Assembly: GCA_022565415.1 (NCBI GenBank)
Contig: JAIUMT010000087.1
Location: 1-11,532 of the forward strand
DNA: 11,532 nucleotides
DNA from: Balneolales bacterium
Lineage (GTDB): Bacteria > Bacteroidota > Rhodothermia > Balneolales > HLUCCA01
Direction of reading: 5' to 3'
Positions 6,163-11,532 of the stretch are shown one piece after another (positions within the stretch are counted from its first letter, which is position 1; every line of letters begins with the position of its first letter). A program made the translations under genes and the position numbers. The notes below the pieces were generated by a model that saw nothing but the letters and a program-made list of their open reading frames with translations, did not search any database and was not told the origin of the DNA.

Positions 6163-6223
6163 TGCCAAGCAGGGATTCTCATAAATGGCAACGTCGCACC
6201 ATGCTTTGAATCCCGGCGTGGCA
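6163..6223. repeat. REP-like imperfect inverted repeat
   Basis: TGCCAAGCAGGGATTC at 6163-6178 pairs with GAATCCCGGCGTGGCA at 6208-6223 with two mismatches in 16 bp and a 29-nt spacer. The spacer holds a smaller inverted pair, ATGG and CCAT, around ten bases. The element is GC-richer than its surroundings and lies 7 nt beyond the stop of the minus-strand lipoprotein gene at 6230. Read on the minus strand it begins ATTGCCACGCC, which resembles the arms of dispersed REP-type palindromes in many bacteria. A role in transcript ending or 3' stability is plausible. A 64-codon minus-strand frame over it (6030-6224) has no protein-like features. Confidence 0.45.
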
Positions 6224-6229
6224 ATCTAG

Positions 6230-6652
6230 TTATTCAGCTGTGAGGACAACCTTATATTGATTTCTTTTCAATTCATTATAGCTGATATTCCCATACGGTC
6301 TGCCCACAGCCACAGGTCCGGTATGGTCCATATAATTATCCCGTATCGTATAAAGAATAATGTGGATTCCCTGATCAAGCTTTTCAATTGGAAATCCTTC
6401 GATTTCATTTAAATCAACAACAACAGATTCATTTACCAATAAAGTTGGAAAAGGTATTGCATCAAGATCGATAACGGGTGAAATATCAACCCGAGAAGCA
6501 GTTTCCTCATCTAGAATCAAATAATAAATGGTCTCCCCCGTTTGATTTACTAGCTCAACCTCAGTGGCAATGGAATTGTTGCTTGTAAGATTACATGCGC
6601 TTATAGATAAGACCATCGCAGCAAGAACGTATGTGAATCGATTTACTCTCAT
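6230..6652 (-). CDS. Small lipoprotein of unknown function
   Basis: From ATG 6652 the product has 140 residues: MRVNRFTYVLAAMVLSISAC gives a lipoprotein signal with lipobox ISAC (C20). The frame is open to 6751, but the extra 33 residues are polar, overlap the divergent gene at 6720 and would bury the signal. The mature protein begins with an Asn/Ser linker, then ATEVELVNQTGETIYYLILDEETAS and later ESVVVDLNEIEGF and IHIILYTIRDN, all beta-rich. It contains 'VELVNQTGETIYYLIL', the kind of strand-turn-strand seen in small beta-sandwich lipoproteins. I do not recognise a family. It is divergent from the flavin oxidoreductase gene, with 67 bp between the starts. Confidence 0.75.
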   Translation of the reverse strand: MRVNRFTYVLAAMVLSISACNLTSNNSIATEVELVNQTGETIYYLILDEETASRVDISPVIDLDAIPFPTLLVNESVVVDLNEIEGFPIEKLDQGIHIILYTIRDNYMDHTGPVAVGRPYGNISYNELKRNQYKVVLTAE

Positions 6653-6719
6653 TGAATTATATTTACATTTTGGGGTTTTATTCCAGCTTATACTATAGTT
6701 CAAAATAATAAATTTTTCC

Positions 6720-7706
6720 ATGTTACCCCTTTCCATTTTAGATCTCTCCATAGTAACCGAAGGCAGCTCGGCTCGTGAAGCTATTCAAAACAGCAGAGAC
6801 TTGGCTCAAAAAGTCGAAAAGATGGGTTACAACCGATTTTGGATGGCAGAGCATCATAATATGGAGAATATCGCCAGTTCTGCTACATCCTTGCTTCTTG
6901 GTCATATTGCAGATGCAACTGAGAAAATCCGGGTCGGATCGGGAGGCATCATGTTGCCGAATCATTCCCCTCTAATTATTGCCGAACAGTTTGGTACCCT
7001 GGCAACCATTTATCCAAATCGGGTAGATTTGGGCCTGGGTCGTGCTCCCGGGACAGATCAGCTTACGGCAAGTGCGCTTCGTCCCGACAGAATGCAACAA
7101 ACACAGCATTTCCCCGATTTAGTGCAACAGCTGCAGCGGTATCTATCGAAGGATAACAGCGACAGTAAAGTCCGTGCATTTCCGGGTGAGGGTACAGAAA
7201 TTCCAATCTGGATTTTGGGGTCAAGTACCGATAGTGCCTTTCTAGCCGCTGAAATGGGACTTCCTTATGCATTTGCCAGCCATTTCGCACCTCAGCAACT
7301 AGTTATGGCACTTCAGATATACCGAGAACGATTCAAGCCATCTGCCCAATTGGATCAGCCTTATTTTATGCCATGCGTTAATGCAATTGTGGCAGAATCA
7401 GACCAGGAAGCAAGCTATCTTTCAACATCGATGCTGCAAATGTTTATGGGTGTCGTGACGGGAGATCGGTCGCCCATGAAACCTCCGGTTGACAGCATGG
7501 ACGGACTCTGGAATGAACACACCAAGTACGCCGTTACGAAGATGCTTGCCTATTCGTTTATTGGCGGTGCTTATAAAGTACGCGACGAAATAGATCGCTT
7601 TTTGGAGGAGGTGAAGGCAGACGAGCTGATGGTTTCTACGTATATCTACGATCACAATCTGCGGATAAAATCATACAAACTGCTGGCGGATTTAATGTCT
7701 GATTGA
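6720..7706 (+). CDS. LLM-class flavin-dependent oxidoreductase (luciferase-like monooxygenase)
   Basis: This 328-residue protein is full length for the MsnO8/YhbW-like branch of bacterial luciferase-like flavoproteins. It opens with LSILDLS and has WMAEHHN (41-47), IASSATSLLLGHIA (51-64), the phosphate and flavin-contact region RVGSGGIMLPNHSPL (71-85), and DLGLGRAPGTD (103-113), all in the usual order on a TIM barrel. Later it has IPIWILGSS and the helix that leads into ASHFAP. Members use reduced FMN supplied by a separate reductase and O2 to oxidise an organic substrate; the true substrate of this group is usually unknown. It is cytoplasmic. Nearby oxidoreductases are not an obvious pathway. 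The start at 6720 directly precedes the first barrel strand and fits family N-termini. A gene converges on it from 7778. Confidence 0.92.
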   Translation: MLPLSILDLSIVTEGSSAREAIQNSRDLAQKVEKMGYNRFWMAEHHNMENIASSATSLLLGHIADATEKIRVGSGGIMLPNHSPLIIAEQFGTLATIYPNRVDLGLGRAPGTDQLTASALRPDRMQQTQHFPDLVQQLQRYLSKDNSDSKVRAFPGEGTEIPIWILGSSTDSAFLAAEMGLPYAFASHFAPQQLVMALQIYRERFKPSAQLDQPYFMPCVNAIVAESDQEASYLSTSMLQMFMGVVTGDRSPMKPPVDSMDGLWNEHTKYAVTKMLAYSFIGGAYKVRDEIDRFLEEVKADELMVSTYIYDHNLRIKSYKLLADLMSD

Positions 7707-7777
7707 GGTTCATTTAAAGCACAGGTCGTACGCATGCTATGGTTTCGACATAATTTCGATTAAATATTGCCGGTTTT

Positions 7778-8767
7778 CTACATTTGAACCGAAGTTCGTT
7801 CTTTATCGCTCTTGAAGATCGCATCGATAACCTTCATGTTCGCAACGGCATCTTCGAGCGGAGTCGGTACGGCTGTGTCATGCAAAATTGAACCACAAAA
7901 CGCATCAACCTGTACCCGATACTGGTTAATAGGATCAAATTCGAGTCGTTGTCGCTCACCGTTTTTTGTTATGATGATGCCAACGATCTTATTGCCTGTC
8001 GGACTAAATGGTGTTTCGATCTCGATTATGCCATCAGTCCCGAAAATCGTAACGTGTTGATGGTTATGCATTCGGGTAGAACAGGTGAAAGTGGCCGTTT
8101 TGTCTCCGAAAGTAAGAATTCCCGAAGCCTTACTGTCGACATCAAACTCGGCATCCATATCCAGTTTGCCGAGCACCGTGTCGGGCTCTTTGCCAAATAA
8201 ATACCTCGAAAGCGATATGCAATAGCATCCGATATCCATTAGTCCTCCGCCACCCATATTGGGCTTATTTCGGACGTTTTCTGCGTCGTCGTTGTAGTAG
8301 GTGAAGACAGAGTGAACGGATTGAAGTGTTCCAATTTCACGATTTTCGATAAGTTTCTTGGCTTTTTCCCACTGAGGATGAAATCGGTACATGAATGCTT
8401 CCATGACTCGAAGGTCTGGGAATTCCCGGGACTTTTGCAGCAACTTCTCGGCTTCGTTGCAATCCAAACCGATAGGTTTTTCGCACAAAACGTGTTTGCC
8501 GGCTTCCAGTGACTTGATTGTCCACGGCACGTGTAGGTGATTCGGAAGCGGATTGTAAATGGCATCAATTGATTCATCCGCGAGCAGCTCCTCGTAACTG
8601 CCATAGCTGACCGGAATGTTAAGGTCCGCGGCGATGCGTTTGGCTTTATCCGGATTTCTGGATGCAATGGCATGAAGGCTACTGGTTTTGCTCGCCTGAA
8701 TAGCCGGAATCATGTGATTCATGCTGAATTTCGAGGTGCTGAGAACGCCCCACTTTAAACGTTTCAT
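7778..8767 (-). CDS. Gfo/Idh/MocA family NAD(P)-dependent oxidoreductase
   Basis: The 329-residue protein has the two-domain layout and normal length of this family. The N-terminal Rossmann domain starts LKWGVLSTSKFS (5-15), a variant of the Gly-rich loop common in one branch. It continues through AIASRNPDKA and AIYNPLPNHLHV (69-80) to the EKPIG motif (96-100), whose lysine is the conserved catalytic or substrate residue. The C-terminal sheet domain holds MEAFMYRFHP (122-131) and GGGGLMDIGCYCISLSRYLFG (172-192), also typical. Such enzymes oxidise or reduce sugars, inositols or trans-dihydrodiols; the substrate cannot be read from the sequence. It begins 24 nt after the lipoprotein gene at 8792 in the same direction, so the two are probably one transcript. 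Confidence 0.92.
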   Translation of the reverse strand: MKRLKWGVLSTSKFSMNHMIPAIQASKTSSLHAIASRNPDKAKRIAADLNIPVSYGSYEELLADESIDAIYNPLPNHLHVPWTIKSLEAGKHVLCEKPIGLDCNEAEKLLQKSREFPDLRVMEAFMYRFHPQWEKAKKLIENREIGTLQSVHSVFTYYNDDAENVRNKPNMGGGGLMDIGCYCISLSRYLFGKEPDTVLGKLDMDAEFDVDSKASGILTFGDKTATFTCSTRMHNHQHVTIFGTDGIIEIETPFSPTGNKIVGIIITKNGERQRLEFDPINQYRVQVDAFCGSILHDTAVPTPLEDAVANMKVIDAIFKSDKERTSVQM

Positions 8768-8791
8768 ATAGGATTGGGAAGGTGCAGGTGT

Positions 8792-9484
8792 TTATGCTAC
8801 GGTAGCCAAGGCCGGGCCATCATGATAAACACCGAGTAGGTTTCCATCCTTGTCGAAGACCACAATTCGTCCTAAATCAGTTGACAAAAAGCAATGTCTG
8901 ATGCACCTGTAGGTGAATCTTAGTTTCATTTCGACAACATAGACATCTTCGAAAGATTCCAGTAGTTGATCGGGAGTCGGATTCCTGAATCCCGGCTCAT
9001 AAACCTCGAAAGCTTCATGAAACGTTACCTGAGCATTGTATGCTAGCGCTGCTGACTCATAAAAATCGTTTTGCTCTTTTGTGACGAGGGAATCTATAAA
9101 ATCTCCGTAATAGTTAACGGCATCGGCGGTAATAGCGTATGGAATACGGACTCCATCAAACGAAGTGTACCACCAGTGTTTAGACTCAGAAATCTCCTCA
9201 TGTCGAGAGCTGGAAGCTGCATCTAAAACATCTTCGCGAGATGGATACTGTGATTCAGCGATACGAATGAGATTTTGCTCAAAATCATTGCTGCCGCCAC
9301 GATCTATGGTTTTGGAGAAATCTTGATTATCGTTTGTGGTGTGGTTTACTGTACTGTCGAAGTTCTCGGTTGAGCTGTAGTTCTCAGATATGCCGTTGTT
9401 ATCTGACGTACCGTTTGATTCTGCCGTGCAGTTGATGGACATTACAGTGACGACTAAAATCGATAAAAATGATGTGATTCTCAT
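8792..9484 (-). CDS. Probable lipoprotein with Asn/Ser/Thr-rich linker
   Basis: The 230-residue protein starts MRITSFLSILVVTVMSINC, a signal with a possible lipobox SINC (C19; Asn before Cys is unusual, so lipidation is less certain). Residues 20-60 are a low-complexity linker of Asn, Ser, Thr, Asp and Glu in loosely repeated groups such as GTSDNNG and STENFDST. The folded part (about 65-230) contains SKHWWYTSFDGVRIPYAITADAVNYYGDF, then AALAYNAQVTFHEAFEVY, and ends VEMKLRF...CIRHCFLSTDLGRIVVFDKDGNLLGVYHDG, a beta-rich end with two cysteines. No catalytic motif or known family is recognised. The last strand resembles that of the secreted protein at 1561-2010. It is the first gene of a probable two-gene unit with the Gfo/Idh/MocA enzyme. 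Confidence 0.75.
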   Translation of the reverse strand: MRITSFLSILVVTVMSINCTAESNGTSDNNGISENYSSTENFDSTVNHTTNDNQDFSKTIDRGGSNDFEQNLIRIAESQYPSREDVLDAASSSRHEEISESKHWWYTSFDGVRIPYAITADAVNYYGDFIDSLVTKEQNDFYESAALAYNAQVTFHEAFEVYEPGFRNPTPDQLLESFEDVYVVEMKLRFTYRCIRHCFLSTDLGRIVVFDKDGNLLGVYHDGPALATVA

Positions 9485-9594
9485 TATGGAATTGGTTTAA
9501 GCGTATTAACGACCCTTTGTTATTGTGGTAAGACGTATCACGACGAAGTTAACCGCTTAGACGAACATTACAAATAAACTAACTAAATATTAAT

Positions 9595-9618
9595 TCCACA
9601 CTAATATGCAGGTGTGGA
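9595..9618 (-). terminator. Possible weak terminator after the DUF2059 gene
   Basis: A 7-bp stem, TCCACAC (9595-9601) with GTGTGGA (9612-9618), closes a 10-nt loop. It lies 25 nt past the stop of the minus-strand gene at 9643. Read on the minus strand it is followed by ATTAATATTTAG, which is T-rich but not a solid run, so the call is tentative. Confidence 0.35.
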
Positions 9619-9642
9619 TAACGTCATCTTCAATCGATTTGA

Positions 9643-10116
9643 TTAATAGGCCTCTTCCATTTGCTGAACTCGTTCCATAATTAACCTCTCAAGTTCCGGC
9701 AGGTGTTGCGTCATAACCTGCTCCCCTATTTCCATTCCTTTCTGCATAATGACGGGTGTACGTTGAATGGCTTTTTTCCCGGTTTCAGTCTGGTAAAAAG
9801 CAGTAATATCTCTCAACTCTGACTCCGTGAATTCTTCTATATAAATCTCTATATAGACATCTTTTAGGCTTTCCCAGCTCATATACTTTTGCATAAATGA
9901 TTTCATGATGTCTTCAAACACAAGCATCTGAGGATTTGCACGTACTTGGGCATCAATCATACCGTCAATTGATTGAGTAAGAATCGTTGGCATATCCATT
10001 TGTTGAAGTAATTCCTCTGCCGCCTGATAATGACTCTCTGAAGTGTTCTGAGCCAAACATGGTATGCTAAAAAATGCGAAAAATACTACGAAAAGTAGAG
10101 TCTTGATTGGTGTCAT
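9643..10116 (-). CDS. DUF2059 family exported protein
   Basis: From ATG 10116 the protein has 157 residues; a start at 10137 would add seven polar residues before the signal and is less likely. MTPIKTLLFVVFFAFFSIPCLAQ is a Sec signal peptide with cleavage after LA. The mature part is almost wholly helical. It has MPTILTQSIDGMIDAQ, then the core of DUF2059: a helix 'YIEIYIEEFTESELRDITAFYQTETGKKAIQ' (FYQTETGKKA is the signature), then TPVIMQKGMEIGEQV. DUF2059 proteins are small periplasmic helical proteins with no established function. A possible terminator follows, and a divergent FAD monooxygenase starts 205 bp away. Confidence 0.88.
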   Translation of the reverse strand: MTPIKTLLFVVFFAFFSIPCLAQNTSESHYQAAEELLQQMDMPTILTQSIDGMIDAQVRANPQMLVFEDIMKSFMQKYMSWESLKDVYIEIYIEEFTESELRDITAFYQTETGKKAIQRTPVIMQKGMEIGEQVMTQHLPELERLIMERVQQMEEAY

Positions 10117-10321
10117 GATGATTAGATCTTGATTCATTGTTGAGTTAGACTAAAGATGGAATCCAATTTAGTTGAATATGAATAAATGTCAAAGCAATAT
10201 AAAGTTAAGTCTATATTTAATTGAACGCGTTATTTGATGTCGCTTCAATTAGTTAGATATTTGTCGAAACCACGTTCTATATTGTCTTCAAACGAAATAA
10301 TACAAACCACGACTTGTTGTC

Positions 10322-11532
10322 ATGAAAATTGCAATAATCGGTGGTGGAATCGGCGGACTAGCAACAGCAACCGCCCTTCAGCACCATGGGTTGGAATTCG
10401 ATTTATTCGAGCAGACCCCAGAACTCACTGAAATCGGTGCCGGGGTCGGACTATCCGAAGCCCCTATCGCTATTTTAGAGAAATTCGGACTCGTAGATAA
10501 ACTTTTCGCCGCCGGAGCACCAATAAGCGGTGCTTGCATGATGGACAAAAAGTTTCGAAAAGTTCGTCAGATTGATTTAAAGAGCCGATCTGTCTGCATT
10601 CATAGGGCCAGGTTAGTCGACATTCTCGGCACACATATCCCACCTGAAAAAGTTCACCTCAGCAAAAAAGTTCGTAGCGTCGAGTTTTTGCATAATAATT
10701 CCGCGAAAGATGAAGTACGGGTGAATTTCGAAGATGGTTCTACCGGGACGTTCGATTTATTGATTGTTGCTGATGGTATAAATTCGACGATTCGTAAGCA
10801 AATCTTCCCCGACATTGCCATTCGATATGCTAATCACGTGATTTGGCGAGGGATAACGACAATGCCACTACCCGCCGAAATCGCCAATAAGTTTGTGGAA
10901 ATTTGGGACAAAGGTCGCCGTTTCTTGTGCATATCGCTCGATTCTGAACGCACATTTTGGCTTGCCTTGGATCGCGGCGAACCCGGCGGAAAAGACAATC
11001 CCGAAACGATAATCTCAGAGCTTCTCGATAAGTTCTCAGACTTTGATGATCTAGCTTTAGATTTCATTAAGAATACCGAAAATGTACTGAGGAATGATTT
11101 AGCGGATTTGGGTGGGTTTTCTCGTCCGTGGTATAAAAAAAGCATCGTTTTCGTTGGCGATTCTATTCATGCCACGACGCCAAATATGGCTCAGGGAGCT
11201 TGTCAAGCTATCGAAGACGGATGGTGTCTGGCTGAATGTCTTGCACAAGGAATCGCCGAATCAGCGCCGGCATCAACTGGACAAATTATCGATGCACAAG
11301 AAGTGATAAACGAGGAAAAAACAGCTATATCAGACAAAAAGAGAAGCCCGCAAAACCTTGATCTATCAAAAATATTCGCGGCTTATCAGTCACGGCGTGA
11401 GGATAAAGTTATGCAGATTGTGCGAGTATCCTGGAATTTCGGCAAACTTGCCCACGCAAAGAGCCCGATCGTGAATGCCATATCCCGCATGCTTTGGCGC
11501 ATGATTCCAGAATTTGCCCTCCGAAAGCAGGA
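10322..11532 (+). CDS. FAD-dependent monooxygenase (aromatic hydroxylase type), 3' end outside the window
   Basis: The frame opens at ATG 10322 and runs to the right edge without a stop: 403 complete codons plus two bases. The N-terminus MKIAIIGGGIGGLATATAL is the FAD-binding GxGxxG fold, followed by the Glu of LFEQ that binds ribose. DLLIVADGINSTIRKQIFP has the DG motif (D151-G152), and VFVGDSIHATTPNMAQGACQAIEDG has the GD motif (G279-D280) that touches the FAD ribityl chain. Together these define the class A flavoprotein hydroxylases, such as salicylate hydroxylase-like or UbiH-like enzymes. They use NAD(P)H and O2 to hydroxylate an aromatic or conjugated substrate, here unknown. Between the GD motif and the C-terminal helices lies an Asp/Glu/Lys/Ser-rich stretch (about residues 315-345) that looks like an insertion. 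No Shine-Dalgarno is visible. Cytoplasmic. Confidence 0.92.
   Translation, partial: MKIAIIGGGIGGLATATALQHHGLEFDLFEQTPELTEIGAGVGLSEAPIAILEKFGLVDKLFAAGAPISGACMMDKKFRKVRQIDLKSRSVCIHRARLVDILGTHIPPEKVHLSKKVRSVEFLHNNSAKDEVRVNFEDGSTGTFDLLIVADGINSTIRKQIFPDIAIRYANHVIWRGITTMPLPAEIANKFVEIWDKGRRFLCISLDSERTFWLALDRGEPGGKDNPETIISELLDKFSDFDDLALDFIKNTENVLRNDLADLGGFSRPWYKKSIVFVGDSIHATTPNMAQGACQAIEDGWCLAECLAQGIAESAPASTGQIIDAQEVINEEKTAISDKKRSPQNLDLSKIFAAYQSRREDKVMQIVRVSWNFGKLAHAKSPIVNAISRMLWRMIPEFALRKQ

Noticed and set aside
6030..6224. 64-codon minus-strand open frame
   Set aside because: It lies over the REP-like repeat, has no signal, domain or start-site support, and its composition (Arg/His/Trp scattered) is not protein-like.
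6653..6751. Upstream extension of the lipoprotein gene to 6751
   Set aside because: The extra 33 residues would place polar sequence before a perfect lipoprotein signal and overlap the divergent gene's start.
7707..7790. GGTTCA...TGAACC between the converging oxidoreductase genes
   Set aside because: Six-base arms more than 70 nt apart, the second inside coding sequence; not a credible terminator or site.
10234..10431. 65-codon plus-strand frame over the start of the FAD monooxygenase
   Set aside because: It is a shifted-frame shadow of the GxGxxG-bearing frame that opens at 10322 and continues to the edge.

Overview
The window is a stretch of bacterial chromosome of moderate to low GC with short, AT-rich intergenic spaces. 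It is rich in small exported proteins, and almost no start codon has a recognisable Shine-Dalgarno sequence. Weak SD use, abundant lipoproteins and the protein mix (TolR/ExbD-like, DUF2059, DoxX-like, six-bladed-propeller-like) suggest a Bacteroidota/Rhodothermota/Balneolota-type Gram-negative. That placement is an inference; there is no rRNA marker here. No tRNA, rRNA, CRISPR array or intact insertion sequence was seen.

Layout, left to right. (a) 58-2010, plus strand: a lipoprotein with a cysteine-rich middle and a C-terminal JAB/MPN-type metalloprotease-like domain, then a small secreted protein, then an intrinsic terminator. The real start of the lipoprotein lies upstream of a run of 12 C that puts the signal peptide out of frame. 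(b) 2151-3146, minus: an exported propeller-like protein. (c) 3416-4136: two DoxX-like membrane proteins, visibly paralogous, facing each other with 4 nt between their stops. (d) 4137-4573: a gene-free stretch with a perfect 18-bp palindrome and a split second copy. (e) 4574-5993, minus: a TolR/ExbD-like lipoprotein, a 27-residue single-span membrane peptide, the internally deleted remnant of a ferric-reductase/ferredoxin-reductase-like gene, a 27-bp palindrome, and an Ig-like-fold lipoprotein. (f) 6163-7706: a REP-like inverted repeat, another small lipoprotein and, divergently, a luciferase-like flavin oxidoreductase. (g) 7778-9484, minus: a probable two-gene unit of a low-complexity lipoprotein and a Gfo/Idh/MocA oxidoreductase. 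(h) 9643-10116, minus: a DUF2059 exported protein. (i) 10322 to the right edge: an FAD-dependent aromatic-hydroxylase-type monooxygenase, cut off by the window.

The genes do not form one pathway. The common themes are envelope or secreted proteins (five predicted lipoproteins, three other exported proteins, two DoxX-like proteins and one small membrane peptide) and three flavin- or nucleotide-dependent oxidoreductases. The strongest unusual signals are the poly-C tract inside the signal peptide of the JAB lipoprotein (phase variation, or a homopolymer error) and the precise in-frame collapse of the ferric-reductase-like gene at an ATGATG repeat, with a tiny membrane-protein gene left directly behind it.
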